Shown here piece by piece: positions 31,625 to 46,602 of a stretch of 64,000 nucleotides of DNA. Below the pieces are notes generated by a model, which was not told where the DNA came from, ran no database searches, and was given only the letters and a program-made list of their open reading frames with translations. The stretch covers positions 1 to 64,000 of the forward strand of contig JAJXVB010000001.1 of the NCBI GenBank assembly GCA_021782365.1, read 5' to 3'. Both the position numbers and the translations under genes were made by a program. The stretch is from Pseudomonadota bacterium. Its GTDB lineage: Bacteria > Pseudomonadota > Gammaproteobacteria > Burkholderiales > Gallionellaceae. Numbering within the stretch: position 1 is the stretch's first letter; the number at the start of each line of letters is the position of its first letter.

Positions 31625-32812
31625 ATGAATCCTGATCTCTCACGCCTTCAGCCCTACCCTTTCCAGAAACTGGCTAGCCTGTTTCGCGACGTCAAGCCTA
31701 ATCAGGGCCTTAGGCCGATCAGCCTCTCCATCGGCGAACCCAAGCATGCAACGCCGCAGTTCATCCTGGACGCATTGGTCAAAAACCTCGGAGGGCTTGC
31801 GAATTATCCCACAACGGCAGGATCCGACGCGCTGCGCAGCGCGATCGCTGACTGGCTTGAGAAGCGCTACGGGATTCCAAAGCCCGACCCCAGGACACAG
31901 GTGCTGCCGGTCAACGGCAGCCGCGAGGCGCTTTTTTCATTCGCCCAGACCGTGATCGACAGGACTCGGGAAAACCCCGCCGTCGTCTGCCCCAATCCCT
32001 TCTATCAGATCTACGAAGGAGCAGCCTTCCTCGCCGGCGCAACACCGTATTTCCTTAACACGCTGCCAGGCGACAACTTTTCGCTCAACTTCCATCAACT
32101 GAAGGAAGACATATGGAAGCGCACCCAGCTGATCTATGTCTGCTCTCCCGGAAACCCGACTGGCAAGGTGATACCGCTGGAAGAATGGAAGATGCTATTC
32201 GAGATGTCGGATGCCTACGGCTTTGTCATCGCATCCGACGAATGCTATTCCGAGATCTATACGGGGGATGCCCCTCTTGGCGCGCTTCAGGCGGCGCATA
32301 AGCTTGGGCGGCATGACTACAAGAACCTCGTGGTCTTCTCCAGCCTCTCGAAGCGCTCCAATGTGCCGGGCATGCGCTCGGGCTTCGTCGCAGGCGATGC
32401 GAAGGTGATCGAAAAATTTGCGCTCTACCGCACCTATCACGGATCCGCGATGAACCCCGCGATACAGGAGGCGAGCATCGCCGCATGGAACGACGAGGCA
32501 CATGTGATGGAGAACCGCAGGCTTTATGCGGAAAAATTCTCCCGAGTAGCCGAGATACTCAAGGATGTCCTGCCCGTCTCTCTGCCTGATGCGGGATTCT
32601 ATTTCTGGGCCAGGACTCCGGTCCCTGACACGGCCTTCGCGCTCGATCTTTATCGCGATTATAATGTGACCGTGCTGCCGGGCAGCTTCCTTGCAAGAAG
32701 CTCGCAAGGCTTGAATCCGGGGGAGAATTTCGTGCGCCTGGCGCTCGTTGCAAGCGTGGATGAAACCCTGGAAGCCGCAACAAGAATTGCAACATACTGC
32801 AAGCGCGGCTAG
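31625..32812 (+). CDS. dapC: Succinyldiaminopimelate transaminase
   Basis: [47 protein letters not shown]...; PLP Lys in [21 protein letters not shown]; followed by dapD/dapE. Confidence 0.93.
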   Translation: MNPDLSRLQPYPFQKLASLFRDVKPNQGLRPISLSIGEPKHATPQFILDALVKNLGGLANYPTTAGSDALRSAIADWLEKRYGIPKPDPRTQVLPVNGSREALFSFAQTVIDRTRENPAVVCPNPFYQIYEGAAFLAGATPYFLNTLPGDNFSLNFHQLKEDIWKRTQLIYVCSPGNPTGKVIPLEEWKMLFEMSDAYGFVIASDECYSEIYTGDAPLGALQAAHKLGRHDYKNLVVFSSLSKRSNVPGMRSGFVAGDAKVIEKFALYRTYHGSAMNPAIQEASIAAWNDEAHVMENRRLYAEKFSRVAEILKDVLPVSLPDAGFYFWARTPVPDTAFALDLYRDYNVTVLPGSFLARSSQGLNPGENFVRLALVASVDETLEAATRIATYCKRG

Positions 32813-32841
32813 CAATCATTAAACTACAACTAGGAAATAAC

Positions 32842-33663
32842 ATGGATCAGTTACAGCAAATCATCGAATCCGCCTTTGAAAGGCGCGCCGAAATCACCCC
32901 GCGCAACGCGGATGCGCAGTTGAAGGAAGCGGTCGGCACCGTTCTCGAGCAGCTGGACAAGGGAAAGCTTCGCGTTGCCGAAAAGGTGGATGGCGACTGG
33001 GTCACGCATCAGTGGCTCAAAAAGGCTGTGCTGCTCTCCTTCCGCCTCGAAGACAATGCATTCATCAAGGGCGGTTTCACCAACTATTACGACAAGGTGC
33101 CTTCGAAATTCGCCGACTACAACAGCCGCGATTTCCGCGAAGGCGGTTTTCGAGTGGTGCCTCCCGCAGCGGCGCGCAAGGGCGCCTATATCGCGAAGAA
33201 CGTGGTGCTGATGCCTTCCTATGTAAACATAGGAGCGTATGTCGATGAAGGCACAATGGTGGACACCTGGGCTACCGTGGGATCCTGCGCGCAGATCGGC
33301 AAGAACGTGCATCTCTCGGGAGGGGTGGGAATTGGCGGGGTGCTGGAACCCGTTCAGGCCAATCCGACCATCATCGGCGACAACTGTTTTGTCGGCGCAA
33401 GATCCGAGATCGTCGAAGGCGTGATACTGGAGGATAACGTGGTGGTCTCCATGGGCGTGTTCATCGGACAAAGCACAAAGATATACGACCGCGAAACCGG
33501 TGAAATCATGTATGGGCGAGTGCCTGCAGGCTCTGTCGTCGTAAGCGGCAGCCTGCCCTCTGCCGACGGGAAATACAGCCTTTATTGCGCGGTGATCGTG
33601 AAGAAGGTCGATGCAAAGACGCTCTCCAAGGTCGGCATCAACGAACTTCTGCGCGGCATCTAA
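32842..33663 (+). CDS. dapD: Tetrahydrodipicolinate N-succinyltransferase
   Basis: 273 aa; [73 protein letters not shown]. Confidence 0.98.
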   Translation: MDQLQQIIESAFERRAEITPRNADAQLKEAVGTVLEQLDKGKLRVAEKVDGDWVTHQWLKKAVLLSFRLEDNAFIKGGFTNYYDKVPSKFADYNSRDFREGGFRVVPPAAARKGAYIAKNVVLMPSYVNIGAYVDEGTMVDTWATVGSCAQIGKNVHLSGGVGIGGVLEPVQANPTIIGDNCFVGARSEIVEGVILEDNVVVSMGVFIGQSTKIYDRETGEIMYGRVPAGSVVVSGSLPSADGKYSLYCAVIVKKVDAKTLSKVGINELLRGI

Positions 33664-33665
33664 TG

Positions 33666-33755
33666 CAGGATCGAAGATCAGGACTGAGGATTGAGTGTAT
33701 CTTGTAACAGGATTGAGCCAAGTCTAATCTCCTCAATCCACAATCCTCTATCCTG
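33666..33755. repeat. Imperfect inverted repeat of a 'CAGGAT...GAGGATTGAG' element (copy 1 of a probable dispersed repeat)
   Basis: Left arm 33666-33695 CAGGATCGAAGATCAGGACTGAGGATTGAG; right arm 33732-33755 CTCAATCCACAATCCTCTATCCTG; internal CAGGATTGAG at 33708-33717. Confidence 0.55.
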
Positions 33756-33775
33756 TTATTAAGAAGGAGATCAAC

Positions 33776-34944
33776 ATGCTCGTCACCCCCCTGCTTAAGC
33801 TCGCCGCCGAGAGGCAGGCATCAGACCTGTTCTTTTCGGTAGGCGCGCCTGTCAACATCAAGATAGACGGTGTTGCGAGCCCGGTCAATTCTCAGGTCCT
33901 GACCCCTGAAGTGATCAAGCGCATCGCCTACGAGATGATGAACTCCAAGCAGATGCTGCAATTCGAGAACAGCATGGAGATCAACTTCTCCTATCGGGCC
34001 GATCAGCTTGGCAGTTTCCGGGTCAACATCTTCCGGCAGCGCGGCGACATCGCGATGGTCATCCGCTATGTCAAGGGCGCGATCGATGATATCGCCGAGC
34101 TCCACCTGCCCAGTGTCTTGAAGTCCCTGATCATGGAAAAGCGCGGGCTGGTTCTGGTCGTCGGGGCTACCGGATCCGGCAAATCGACAACGCTTGCCGC
34201 GATGATACAGCACCGCAATTTGACCCAGACCGGCCACATCCTGACGGTAGAGGATCCCATCGAATACATCTTCAGGCATGAAAAATCCATCGTGAACCAG
34301 CGTGAGCTCGGCACCGACACGCAAAACTACGAAAATGCGCTTTCCTTCGGCATGCGCGAGGCGCCGGACGTGCTGATGATAGGCGAAGTGAGAGACAGAG
34401 ACACGCTGAAACACGCGCTGATCTTTGCGCAGACGGGGCATCTTTGCCTTACCACACTACACGCGAACAACAGCTATCATGCATTGAACCGCATCGTGAA
34501 CTTCTTCCCCTACGATTCGCGCCAAAGCGTGCTTTCTGATCTTTCCATGTGCCTGAGAGCCGTGATCTCCCAACGCCTCGTGCGCACAGTCCAGGGGAAG
34601 CTCGTACCCGCCGTGGAGATACTGATGAACACCACGCTGATCGCCGACCTGATCAAGAACGACGAGATCGAAAAGATACACGAGGCGATGGACAAGAGCG
34701 TTTCTCCCGGTTCACAGACTTTCGAGCAGGCGCTGTACAGGCTTTTCAAGTCCGGCAAGATCAGCAAGGAAGAAGCGATGCGCAATGCGGATTCGGCAAG
34801 CAATCTTTCCGCGCTGATCGACTTTTCCGAGCGCACCAACACCATGAGTGTGCCTGCCTTCGTTCCTCAGCCTGAGGCGAAGGCAACGACGAAATCCAGC
34901 TTCAACGAAATCAAGATCGATCTCGGAACAATGGATGAGTCCGA

Positions 34945-34948
<4 letters not shown>
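33776..34948 (+). CDS. PilT/PilU-family type IV pilus ATPase (PilU-like)
   Basis: VVGATGSGKSTTLAAMIQHRN (Walker A), HILTVEDPIEYIFRHEKSIVNQRELGTDTQNYENAL, APDVLMIGEVRDRDTLKHALIFAQTGHLCLTTLHANN. Confidence 0.94.
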
Positions 34949-37335
<2,387 letters not shown>

Positions 37336-37336
<1 letters not shown>

Positions 37337-38151
37337 TGCCAGTCGATCATTACGAAAATTTTCCTGTTGCATCCATACTCCTGCCCAAGCGTTTGCAAAA
37401 ACCCGTGGCAGCGATATACCACTTTGCAAGGTCGGCCGACGACATCGCGGACGAGGGAAACCTTCAAAATGAAGAAAGGCTGGCAAGGCTCGACATATTC
37501 CGCAGCGAACTGAAGAAGATTGAGAGCGGCGAAGCACCTTCCATGCCGCTCTTCCAGAGACTTGCTGAAGAGATCAGGGAACACGATCTCCCCCTCCCGC
37601 CGTTTTTTGACCTGCTCGATGCGTTCTCCCAGGACGTGGTCAAGAAACGGTATGAAAATTTTGACGAGCTTCTCGATTACTGCAGACGCTCGGCAAACCC
37701 GGTCGGCAACCTGCTGCTTCATCTCTACGAAGAAGCGACAGAAGTGAACATTGCCTATTCGGATGCGATCTGCACCAGCCTGCAGCTGATCAATTTCTGG
37801 CAGGATGTCGAAAAGGACTATGCGATAGGCCGCATCTATCTGCCCAAAAATGAGATGCTTGAATATGGCGTCTCCGAGGAACAGCTCGCCGGCAAGATCG
37901 TCGACGAAAATTTCAAAAGACTTTTGAAATTCCAGGTAAACCGTTCGAGGGCATTGATGCTGAAGGGTTCGCCCCTGGGCAGCGTCTTGAAAGGCAGGAT
38001 AGGCCTCGAGATGCGCATGATCATCGCGGGCGGCATGCGCATACTCGACAAACTCGAGGCTGCAAACTACGACATGTACAATCACCGCCCGGTGCTGCGC
38101 CCCATGGACTGGGTTATCATGCTCGCCAAATCAGCGCCCTTTTACTATTGA
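37336..38151 (+). CDS. hpnC: Squalene/hydroxysqualene synthase HpnC
   Basis: HYENFPVASILLPKRLQKPVAAIYHFARSADDIADEGN; NFWQDVEKDYAIGRIYLP; followed by hpnD, hpnE. Confidence 0.95.
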
Positions 38152-38155
38152 CGCC

Positions 38156-38989
38156 ATGACACCAGACCAGTATTGCCAGGAAAAGGCGGCGGCCAGCGGA
38201 TCGAGCTTCTATTACAGCTTCCTCTTTTTGCCGCAGGATAAGCGCCGCGCGATCACCGCGCTCTATGCGTTCTGCCGCGAGGTGGACGACATCGTGGACG
38301 AATGCAAGGACTCGAACGTCGCGCGCAGCACGCTTAACTGGTGGAGATCGCAGGTTGACGAGATATATGGTGGAAAACCTCAGCACCCCGTAGCCCTGGC
38401 GCTGGTGCCTGTAACTGCAAAGTTCAACCTCGCAAAGGAGCACCTGCTCGAGATCATAGACGGCATGGAGATGGATCTGGATCAGCCGCGCTATCCCGAT
38501 TTCAAATCGCTGCAGCTCTACTGCTACCGAGTCGCTTCCGTGGTCGGCCTTCTGTCGGTCGAGATCTTCGGTTACAGCGACAGGCAGACCCTGAAATATG
38601 CGCATGATCTCGGCATCGCGTTCCAGCTCACCAACATCATCCGCGACGTGGGCGAGGATGCAAGACGAAACCGCATCTATCTTCCTATGGATGAACTGCA
38701 GCAATTCAACGTCACGGCATCGGACATCCTCAATGCGAACGAGAGCGAAAATTTCCAGAAGCTGATGGCCTTCCAGATCGAGCGCGCTGAGCGCTATTAC
38801 CAGCAGGCGCTATCCCATCTTCCCTCGGTTGACCGGAAGAGCCAGCGCACCGGCCTCATCATGGCGGCGATCTATCGCGCAACCCTGAATGAGGTTGTTG
38901 CCAGCGGATGCCATGTGCTGAAGGAGCGCATTTCGCTCACCCCTTTGCGCAAGCTCTGGCTTGCCTGGACGACTTGGCTCAAGAGCTGA
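38156..38989 (+). CDS. hpnD: Presqualene diphosphate synthase HpnD
   Basis: GSSFYYSFLFLPQDKRRAITALYAFCREVDDIVDEC, YCYRVASVVGLLSVEIFGY, AFQLTNIIRDVGEDARRNRIYLP. Confidence 0.96.
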   Translation: MTPDQYCQEKAAASGSSFYYSFLFLPQDKRRAITALYAFCREVDDIVDECKDSNVARSTLNWWRSQVDEIYGGKPQHPVALALVPVTAKFNLAKEHLLEIIDGMEMDLDQPRYPDFKSLQLYCYRVASVVGLLSVEIFGYSDRQTLKYAHDLGIAFQLTNIIRDVGEDARRNRIYLPMDELQQFNVTASDILNANESENFQKLMAFQIERAERYYQQALSHLPSVDRKSQRTGLIMAAIYRATLNEVVASGCHVLKERISLTPLRKLWLAWTTWLKS

Positions 38990-40266
38990 ACATCGCAATC
39001 ATAGGCGCAGGGTACGCCGGCATGGCGGCGGCGGTCACGCTTGCCGAAAGAGGCCTGCAAGTCACGGTGTTCGAAAGTGCCAAGCAACTGGGCGGCCGCG
39101 CGCGCGGCGTATTGCACGAAGGAATACAGCTCGACAACGGCCAGCACATATTGCTCGGCTGTTACACGGAAACCCTGAACCTCATCGAAAAAGTGGGCGG
39201 AAAGATCGATCAGGATTTTTTGCGCATGCCGTTGCAGCTCGATCTGCATGAACATTTTTCTTTGAAGGCACCGTTGCTTCCCGCGCCCTTTCATCTTCTT
39301 TTCGCGTTGCTCAGCGCAAAGGGCTTGAGTCTTAATGAACGCATAAGCGCGATCCGCTTCATGAATCATCTAAAGAAAATGCATTTCAAACTGGAAGCGG
39401 ACATCGCGGTAATCGATCTTTTAGCACTTCACAATCAGGGCGAACCTCTGGTTGAAAAGCTATGGGAGCCGCTTTGCATCGCCGCGCTCAACACGCCGGT
39501 AAACATTGCATCGGCCCAATGCATGCTGAACGTGATCAGGGATGCATTAAGCCGGAGCCGTCAAGACAGCGACATGCTCCTGCCGCGCGTCGATTTTTCT
39601 TCTCTGTTTCCGGATCGTGCAGCCGCCTATGCAAAAAAGCACGGCGCAAAAATATTCACCTCCTGCGGCGTGGAAAGCATCCTACCGCATATGAACGGCA
39701 TGAAGATCATCGCGAAAAATGGCGAACATCATTATAGCCATGTGGTCTGCGCGACCTCGCCTACCGTTGCGGCAAGACTCATGCGACCGGTTGCAGAACT
39801 GGAACAAACAGCAAAACAGATCGATGCGCTTTCGTACCAGCCGATACACACCGTTTACCTGCAATACCCTGAAGATGCAAAACTTCCCCATCCGATGCTG
39901 GGACTCTACAAGCGGTTTAGCCAATGGCTGTTCGACAAGGGGAGAATATCCGGGCAGAACGGGCTCATCGCTTCCGTGATCAGCGCCGAAGGATTGCATG
40001 AAGACTTACCGCACGAGGAGCTTGCGCAGAAAGTCATGGAAGAGATCGCGGAAGAATTCGGCATCAAAGACAAACCGCTCTGGCACAAGGTGATCGCGGA
40101 AAAACGCGCGACCTTTGCCTGCATGCCCAATCTTTTTCGTCCCGGCCAGCAAACTCCCCTGCCCCGTTTTTTTCTGGCCGGCGATTACACCAAGGGGGAT
40201 TATCCTGCGACGCTCGAAAGCGCCGTATTGAGCGGCCTTGCCTGCGCAAAGCTCGTCAAAACCTGA
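38974..40266 (+). CDS. hpnE: Hydroxysqualene dehydroxylase HpnE (likely TTG start overlapping hpnD)
   Basis: LNIAIIGAGYAGMAAAVTLAERGLQVTVFESAKQLGGRARGV...QLDNGQHILLGCYTETL...FLAGDYTKGDYPATLESAVLSG. Confidence 0.93.
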   Translation: MAQELNIAIIGAGYAGMAAAVTLAERGLQVTVFESAKQLGGRARGVLHEGIQLDNGQHILLGCYTETLNLIEKVGGKIDQDFLRMPLQLDLHEHFSLKAPLLPAPFHLLFALLSAKGLSLNERISAIRFMNHLKKMHFKLEADIAVIDLLALHNQGEPLVEKLWEPLCIAALNTPVNIASAQCMLNVIRDALSRSRQDSDMLLPRVDFSSLFPDRAAAYAKKHGAKIFTSCGVESILPHMNGMKIIAKNGEHHYSHVVCATSPTVAARLMRPVAELEQTAKQIDALSYQPIHTVYLQYPEDAKLPHPMLGLYKRFSQWLFDKGRISGQNGLIASVISAEGLHEDLPHEELAQKVMEEIAEEFGIKDKPLWHKVIAEKRATFACMPNLFRPGQQTPLPRFFLAGDYTKGDYPATLESAVLSGLACAKLVKT

Positions 40267-40309
40267 CCCAACCAGCTTGACTATCATTTGCGCAGCGCGC
40301 TATCTCAAC

Positions 40310-41437
40310 CTACAGATCCAGCAGTACACGCCCTGGGAATTCCAGCGCTTCCTTGATCGCAACCAGAAACTGCACCGCCTCGCGCCCGTCTATGATGCGA
40401 TGATCATAGGAGACCGCAAGGTAATTCATCGGCCTGATCACGATCTGCCCGTTCTCGACGACCGGCCTCTCCTTGGTCGCGTGTATGCCAAGGATCGCGG
40501 ACTGCGGCGGATTGATGATGGGCGTCGAGAGCATGGAGCCGAACACGCCGCCATTGGAAATCGAGAACGTACCTCCTGTCAGCTCTTCAATGGTCAGCTT
40601 GCCGGTCTTAGCACGCGCGCCGAAATCTGCGATCTGTCTTTCGATGTCCGCAAGAGAGAGCCTGTCCGCATCGCGGATGATGGGGACGACAAGGCCCCGC
40701 TCGCTGCCGATCGCAACGCCTATATCGAAATAGCCGTGATACACGATGTCGGTTCCATCAACGGACGCATTGACGATGGGGAATTTCTGCAGCGCATAGA
40801 CGGCTGCCTTGACGAAGAAGCTCGAGAAACCGAGCTTGATGCCATGTTTCTTCTCGAAGGCATCCTTGAACTTGTTGCGCAGGTCGATCACCGGCTGCAT
40901 GTTGACTTCGTTGAAAGTCGTGAGGATGGCCGCGTTCTGCTGCGACTCAAGCAGGCGCTCTGCGATGCGCTGGCGGATGCGCGTCATCGGCACGCGCTCT
41001 TCCTTTCTACTACCTAATGGCGCCTGTGCGATCTTCTCCATCGCGCCCAGCACATCTTCTTTGGTGATGCGCCCGGATTTTCCGGTGCCCTCCAGGCTTG
41101 CCGCATCGACGTCCAGCTCATGCGCGAGCTTTCTCACGGAAGGCGATATCGCTGCGGGAATTTCCACCGCCTTCTTCTCGACACTCATCTTCTCCATATC
41201 GGTATCGATCAGCGCGATCGATTCGAGGCTCATCACCTTTTCTCCGTCCCCCTTGATGATCTTTGCAAGCACACCGCTCTTTGCAGCCGGCAGCTCAAGC
41301 ACCACCTTGTCGGTTTCGACATCGACCAGATTCTCCCCTTCAGAGACCGCATCGCCGGCCTTCTTGTGCCATGCGACCAGGGTCGCTTCTGAAACGGATT
41401 CGGAAAGTTGAGGTACCTTGACTTCAATGATGCTCAT
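40310..41437 (-). CDS. sucB: 2-oxoglutarate dehydrogenase E2 (dihydrolipoyl succinyltransferase)
   Basis: [49 protein letters not shown] (lipoyl), E3-binding domain, [16 protein letters not shown]. Confidence 0.98.
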   Translation of the reverse strand: MSIIEVKVPQLSESVSEATLVAWHKKAGDAVSEGENLVDVETDKVVLELPAAKSGVLAKIIKGDGEKVMSLESIALIDTDMEKMSVEKKAVEIPAAISPSVRKLAHELDVDAASLEGTGKSGRITKEDVLGAMEKIAQAPLGSRKEERVPMTRIRQRIAERLLESQQNAAILTTFNEVNMQPVIDLRNKFKDAFEKKHGIKLGFSSFFVKAAVYALQKFPIVNASVDGTDIVYHGYFDIGVAIGSERGLVVPIIRDADRLSLADIERQIADFGARAKTGKLTIEELTGGTFSISNGGVFGSMLSTPIINPPQSAILGIHATKERPVVENGQIVIRPMNYLAVSYDHRIIDGREAVQFLVAIKEALEFPGRVLLDL

Positions 41438-44264
41438 GACGCGCTCCATTCTTGACATCGAGATCGGGACGGAAGGCGGCCTCGATCACCGCCTTCTGCT
41501 GTTCGTTGTGCACCGCGAGATACCCTGCGGCAGGAGCTGCCGAAGACGGACGCAGCGCATAGGCAAGCCGCATGTTCTGTCTCATGTGGCGCAAAAGATA
41601 ATGCTGTATCCTGTGCCATGCGCCCTGGTTGCCAGGCTCCTCCTGACACCAGACGAGCTCTGTCGCATTCGGATAGTGCGCGACCTGCGATGCAAAACCG
41701 TCATGGGGAAATGGATAGAGCTGCTCTATGCGTATGATCGCCATGTTGCTAATCCCCTTCGCACGGCGCGCAGCCAGCAGCTCGTAATAGATTTTTCCGC
41801 TGCACGCGATGATGCGCCGAACAGAGCCGGCATCCAGATCCTCCATTTCGGGAATCACCGGCTTGAATTGGCCTTCCGTGAAATCGTTCAGCGGGGAGGC
41901 CGCCTCCTTGCTGCGCAACAGGCTTTTAGGGGTGAACACGATCAACGGACGGCGCATCGGGCGCAGCATCTGGCGGCGCAGGAGGTGGAACATCTGGGCA
42001 GGCGTCGAAGGGATGCAAACCTGGATGTTGTAGTCCGCACAAAGCTGCAGGTACCGCTCGATGCGCCCCGATGAATGCTCGGCACCCTGCCCCTCATAGC
42101 CATGAGGCAACAGCATCACGAGACCGCATAGCCTTCCCCATTTCACCTCGCCCGATGCGATGAACTGGTCTATCACCACCTGGGCGCCGTTGGCAAAATC
42201 GCCGAACTGCGCCTCCCACAACACCAGAGAATTGGGCTCCGCAGTCGCATAGCCATACTCGAACCCCAGCACCGCCTCTTCTGACAGCAGCGAATCGATC
42301 ACCACGAAGTCCGCCTGATCCGGCTTCAGATGCTGCAAGGGGGTATAGGCGCCCTCGTGCCATACCACGCGGTTCTGATCATGCCAGGTGGCATGACGGT
42401 GAAAGAAGGTGCCGCGCTGCGAATCCTGCCCGGAAAGCCTGACGGGATAGCCTTCTTCGAGCAGCGTGGCATAAGCCAGATTTTCCGCCATCCCCCAGTC
42501 GAGCGGCATTTCGCCACTCAACATCAGGATGCGATCGTCGACGATCTTCTTCACGCGGTCCTGAAGCGAGAATCCTTCTGGCGCCGTGGTCAATGGCTCC
42601 GAAAGCTCCCTGATGCGCTGCAAGGATACCGACGTATCGACTGGCGCATGCCAGGGGATGTCGTTCTTGAATCTGACCCAAAGCGAAACGGGCTTATCGG
42701 GAACAGGAAGCGCTGGCGCAATCGAGTTCTCCCCCCTATCCATCGCGCGCCGGTATGCCGCCACCATCTCCTCGGCATCATTCTCCACTATCACGCCCTC
42801 GTCCATCAGCCTTTTTGCGAAGACCGCGCGCGTGCCGGGATGCTTGCGGATGTAGCGGTACATGAAAGGCTGCGTGACCAGAGGCTCATCCTGCTCGTTG
42901 TGACCCAGTTTTCTGAAGCACACCATGTCGATCACCACGTCTCGACCGAAAGTCATGCGGTAATCCAGCGCAATCTCGGTAACCAGCATCACCGCGTCAG
43001 GATCATCCGCATTCACGTGAAAGATCGGCGCGTCTATCATCTTCGCCACATCGCTGCAATAAAGGCTTGAGCGCGTATCGCGCTTGTCCGACGCGGTGAA
43101 TCCGATCTGGTTGTTGATGATGATGTGAACGGTGCCGCCTGTCCGATATCCGCGAGTCTGCGACATCGCAAGCGTCTCCATCACGACGCCCTGCCCCGCG
43201 AAGGCCGCATCTCCATGCAGCAGGATCGGCACCACCTTCTTGCCTTCGATGTCCTTCAAACGATGCTGGCGCGCCCTGACCGAACCTTCCACCACCGGAT
43301 TGACGATCTCGAGATGCGACGGATTGAAGGCCAGGGCCACGTGCAAATGCCCGCCCGGCGTTGCGATGTCGGCCGAAAAACCCTGGTGATACTTCACGTC
43401 TCCCGAGGTCAGGTGCTCTGCATGTATGCCCTCGAATTCCGCAAACAGCATGGAAGGCAGCTTGCCGAGTATGTTGACCAGCACGTTCAATCTTCCGCGA
43501 TGCGCCATCCCGATCACGGCCTCCTTCACGCCAAGGCTGCCCGCGCGCTGAAGAAGATGATCGAGCAGCGGCACCATGGTCTCGCCGCCTTCGAGAGAGA
43601 AGCGCTTCTGCCCGACATATTTGGTGTGGAGATAACGCTCCAGGGTCTCGGCTGCGGTAAGGCGCCCCAGAATCCTTAGGCGCTGCTCAATGCCATAGCC
43701 CGCCCTTCCCCGCACGCCCTCCAGCCTGTTCTGTATCCAGCGCTTCTGGGGCACGTCGCTGATGTACATGTATTCAGCGCCTATGCTCCCGCAATATATC
43801 TCGCGCAGGAGCTTGATGATCTCACGCAGTGTCAGGCGTTTGGCGCCCACCAGAGAACCGGTATCGAAAGTGGTTTCCATGTCGGATTCGGTGAATCCGT
43901 AATAGGCCGGGTCGAGCTCTGGAACTTCAGGCTTCGCATGGCGTGCGAGCGGATCCAGATTGGCAATTCTGAGCCCCAGGAAGCGGTGAGCATTGATGAG
44001 CTGCAAAACCTTGACCTGTTTTCGCTCATGCTCCACATCGAACGAGAGACTCGCAAGAGGCGGCTCGGCAAAGGAATGCCTGACAGGCGCATGCGGCTTC
44101 TCGGCGATTGGTTTGTCCCATCCTGGCAGCGCATCGAAATAGGCTCGCCATTCATCGGAAACGCCTGCAGGGTTCTGCAAATATTGTTCATAAAGCTCTT
44201 CAACGAAGGGAGCCGCAAACAGCTGGGAGCTGTCCTGCATCGCCTTGTTGTAGTCGCTCTTCAT
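41424..44264 (-). CDS. sucA: 2-oxoglutarate dehydrogenase E1
   Basis: Start [90 protein letters not shown]. Confidence 0.98.
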   Translation of the reverse strand: MKSDYNKAMQDSSQLFAAPFVEELYEQYLQNPAGVSDEWRAYFDALPGWDKPIAEKPHAPVRHSFAEPPLASLSFDVEHERKQVKVLQLINAHRFLGLRIANLDPLARHAKPEVPELDPAYYGFTESDMETTFDTGSLVGAKRLTLREIIKLLREIYCGSIGAEYMYISDVPQKRWIQNRLEGVRGRAGYGIEQRLRILGRLTAAETLERYLHTKYVGQKRFSLEGGETMVPLLDHLLQRAGSLGVKEAVIGMAHRGRLNVLVNILGKLPSMLFAEFEGIHAEHLTSGDVKYHQGFSADIATPGGHLHVALAFNPSHLEIVNPVVEGSVRARQHRLKDIEGKKVVPILLHGDAAFAGQGVVMETLAMSQTRGYRTGGTVHIIINNQIGFTASDKRDTRSSLYCSDVAKMIDAPIFHVNADDPDAVMLVTEIALDYRMTFGRDVVIDMVCFRKLGHNEQDEPLVTQPFMYRYIRKHPGTRAVFAKRLMDEGVIVENDAEEMVAAYRRAMDRGENSIAPALPVPDKPVSLWVRFKNDIPWHAPVDTSVSLQRIRELSEPLTTAPEGFSLQDRVKKIVDDRILMLSGEMPLDWGMAENLAYATLLEEGYPVRLSGQDSQRGTFFHRHATWHDQNRVVWHEGAYTPLQHLKPDQADFVVIDSLLSEEAVLGFEYGYATAEPNSLVLWEAQFGDFANGAQVVIDQFIASGEVKWGRLCGLVMLLPHGYEGQGAEHSSGRIERYLQLCADYNIQVCIPSTPAQMFHLLRRQMLRPMRRPLIVFTPKSLLRSKEAASPLNDFTEGQFKPVIPEMEDLDAGSVRRIIACSGKIYYELLAARRAKGISNMAIIRIEQLYPFPHDGFASQVAHYPNATELVWCQEEPGNQGAWHRIQHYLLRHMRQNMRLAYALRPSSAAPAAGYLAVHNEQQKAVIEAAFRPDLDVKNGARHEHH

Positions 44265-44266
44265 GC

Positions 44267-45559
44267 TTACCGGGAAGGATAATCGCGCCGGGTCGCACCG
44301 ACATAGAGCTGGCGAGGGCGTCCGATCTTGCGGTCGGTGGCCGACATCATCTCCTTCCATTGAGACACCCAGCCTACGGTGCGACCGACAGCGAAGATCA
44401 CCGTGAACATGTTGGTCGGTATGCCTATCGCGCGCAGCACTATCCCTGAATAGAAATCCACGTTGGGATAGAGCTTGCGCTCGATGAAATAGGGGTCGCT
44501 TAGCGCGACTCTCTCGAGTTCCATCGCCAGCTTGAAAAGCCTGTCGTTTTCCAGCCCCTGCTCCTTCAGAACCTCGTAGCAGGTCTGGCGCATCACCGAG
44601 GCGCGCGGATCCATGTTCTTGTAGACGCGGTGTCCGAAACCCATCAGGCGGTATTTCTTGTCCTTCACCCCCTGCACGTATTCGGGCACGCGCGATATGT
44701 CGCCGATTTCCTCGAGCATCTTCAAGGCCGCCTCGTTGGCACCCCCATGCGCAGGCCCCCAAAGTGCGGCGATGCCGGATGCCATACACGCGAAAGGATT
44801 CGCCCCGCTTGAGCCCGCGAGGCGCACGGTCGAGGTGGATGCATTCTGCTCATGATCCGCATGCAGGATGAAGATGCGCTCCAGCGCCTTCACCAGAACC
44901 GGATTGGGAACATAATCCTCTACCGGTGTTGCGAACATCATGTACATGAAGTTTTCCACATAGCTGAACTTGTTCTTCGGGAACATGAACGGATAGCCGT
45001 TGTGGTACTTGTAGGCCATCGCCGCAATGGTCGGCACCTTCCCCAAAAGACGCATTGCTGCGAGCTCGCGGTTTTCCGGATCGTTGATATCCAGTGAATT
45101 GTGATAGAAGGAAGAAAGCGCGCCGACCACGCCCACCATCACCGCCATCGGATGCGCATCGCGCCTGAAGCCGTTATAAAACCTTGCGAGCTGGTCGTGC
45201 ACCATGGTGTGCGACTTTACCTGCAGTTCGAAATCAGCCTTCTGCTCCAACGTTGGCAACTCCCCGTTCAGGAGCAGATAGCAAACCTCGAGAAAGTCCG
45301 ATTTCTCGGCCAGCTGCTCTATCGGATAACCCCGGTAATACAGTATTCCCGCATCCCCGTCGATATAGGTGATCTTCGATATGCAGCTCGCCGTGGCAAA
45401 AAAAGCCGGGTCATAAGTGAATATGTTGAGCTTGGACAAACCGTTGATGTCGATGACGTCCGCCCCCAGCGTACCCGACATGATGGGCAACTCGACGCTG
45501 CGCCCGTCATCCAGGGTCAGCGTTGCAACGCGTTTCTTCTGGCCCGTTTCTTTATCCAT
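44267..45559 (-). CDS. gltA: Citrate synthase
   Basis: 430 aa; [77 protein letters not shown]. Confidence 0.98.
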   Translation of the reverse strand: MDKETGQKKRVATLTLDDGRSVELPIMSGTLGADVIDINGLSKLNIFTYDPAFFATASCISKITYIDGDAGILYYRGYPIEQLAEKSDFLEVCYLLLNGELPTLEQKADFELQVKSHTMVHDQLARFYNGFRRDAHPMAVMVGVVGALSSFYHNSLDINDPENRELAAMRLLGKVPTIAAMAYKYHNGYPFMFPKNKFSYVENFMYMMFATPVEDYVPNPVLVKALERIFILHADHEQNASTSTVRLAGSSGANPFACMASGIAALWGPAHGGANEAALKMLEEIGDISRVPEYVQGVKDKKYRLMGFGHRVYKNMDPRASVMRQTCYEVLKEQGLENDRLFKLAMELERVALSDPYFIERKLYPNVDFYSGIVLRAIGIPTNMFTVIFAVGRTVGWVSQWKEMMSATDRKIGRPRQLYVGATRRDYPSR

Positions 45560-45582
45560 CTTTATATCCCATTCCTTAGAAT

Positions 45583-45876
45583 TTATGCAGATCTGATTTT
45601 TTCTATCAATGCAGCCTCTTTTTCGGATGCCGCATCGACCTTACCGCAGATCATGTCCCAGAGCGGATTGTCTGCCATATCCAGAAACTCTTCAAATGTT
45701 TCGCGCTCCTGATGCGACATTTGCGCATAGTGCACATCGACAAACCTCCCCAGCACGATGTCGAGCTCAAGCATCCCCCGCCTGCAACGCCAGCGCACCC
45801 GCTGCAGCAGTTCAGGATTCAGGATTGAGGAACGAGGATCGAGTAAATCATTCTCAACGTTTTCTGCGCTTCTCAT
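45583..45876 (-). CDS. sdhE: Succinate dehydrogenase FAD assembly factor SdhE with unusual N-terminal extension
   Basis: [51 protein letters not shown]; extension [25 protein letters not shown] encoded partly by a repeat. Confidence 0.93.
   Translation of the reverse strand: MRSAENVENDLLDPRSSILNPELLQRVRWRCRRGMLELDIVLGRFVDVHYAQMSHQERETFEEFLDMADNPLWDMICGKVDAASEKEAALIEKIRSA
45813..45844. repeat. Copy 2 of the 'CAGGATT...GAGGATCGAG' dispersed repeat, inside the sdhE 5' coding end
   Basis: CAGGATTCAGGATTGAGGAACGAGGATCGAG; compare 33666-33755. Confidence 0.5.
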
Positions 45877-45899
45877 TTTTTCTCCTCACTCCTGCTTTT

Positions 45900-46589
45900 T
45901 CATACCAGGCGCCTGACCATCATGTCCTTGATATGTCCGATCGCCTCCGTGGGATTGAGTTCCTTGGGACAGACATCCACGCAGTTCATGATGGTGTGGC
46001 AGCGGAAAAGACGGTAAGGGTCCTCGAGATCATCGAGCCGCTCGCTGGTCGCCTGATCCCTTGTGTCCGCGATGAAGCGGTATGCCTGCAAAAGTCCCGC
46101 GGGTCCGACGAACTTGTCGGGATTCCACCAGAAGGATGGGCAGGACGTGGAGCAGCAGCCGCAAAGGATGCACTCATAGAGGCCATTGAGATGCTCGCGC
46201 TGTGCGGGCGACTGAAGACGCTCCGTTTCGGGGGGGGGATCGTTGTTTACGAGATAGGGCTTGATCGAATGGTATTGCTTGAAAAACTGCGTCATGTCCA
46301 CGATCAGATCCCTTATCACGGGCAGCCCCGGCAAGGGGCGCAGTTCCACAGGCTCCTTGAGAATCGAAAGAGGCGTGATGCAGGCCAGGCCGTTTCTCCC
46401 GTTGATGTTCATCGCATCGGAACCGCAAACGCCTTCGCGGCAGGACTTTCTTAAGGAAAGGCTGTCGTCCTGTTCCTTGATCAGGATCAGCGCATCGAGC
46501 AGCATTCCCTGAGCAATCTCCACCTCATAGTCCTGCATGAAAGGCGCCGCATCGGTTTCAGGATTATAACGATATATACGGAATTTCAT
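45900..46589 (-). CDS. sdhB: Succinate dehydrogenase iron-sulfur subunit
   Basis: SCREGVCGSDAMNINGRNGLACIT, CILCGCCSTSCPSFWW, FRCHTIMNCVDVCPKELNPTEAIG. Confidence 0.98.
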   Translation of the reverse strand: MKFRIYRYNPETDAAPFMQDYEVEIAQGMLLDALILIKEQDDSLSLRKSCREGVCGSDAMNINGRNGLACITPLSILKEPVELRPLPGLPVIRDLIVDMTQFFKQYHSIKPYLVNNDPPPETERLQSPAQREHLNGLYECILCGCCSTSCPSFWWNPDKFVGPAGLLQAYRFIADTRDQATSERLDDLEDPYRLFRCHTIMNCVDVCPKELNPTEAIGHIKDMMVRRLV

Positions 46590-46602
46590 CTCGACTCCTT
46601 AA

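Noticed and set aside
44265-44789. N-terminal extension of the sucA ORF
   Set aside because: Overlaps gltA coding sequence in another frame; SucA homology begins at 44264.
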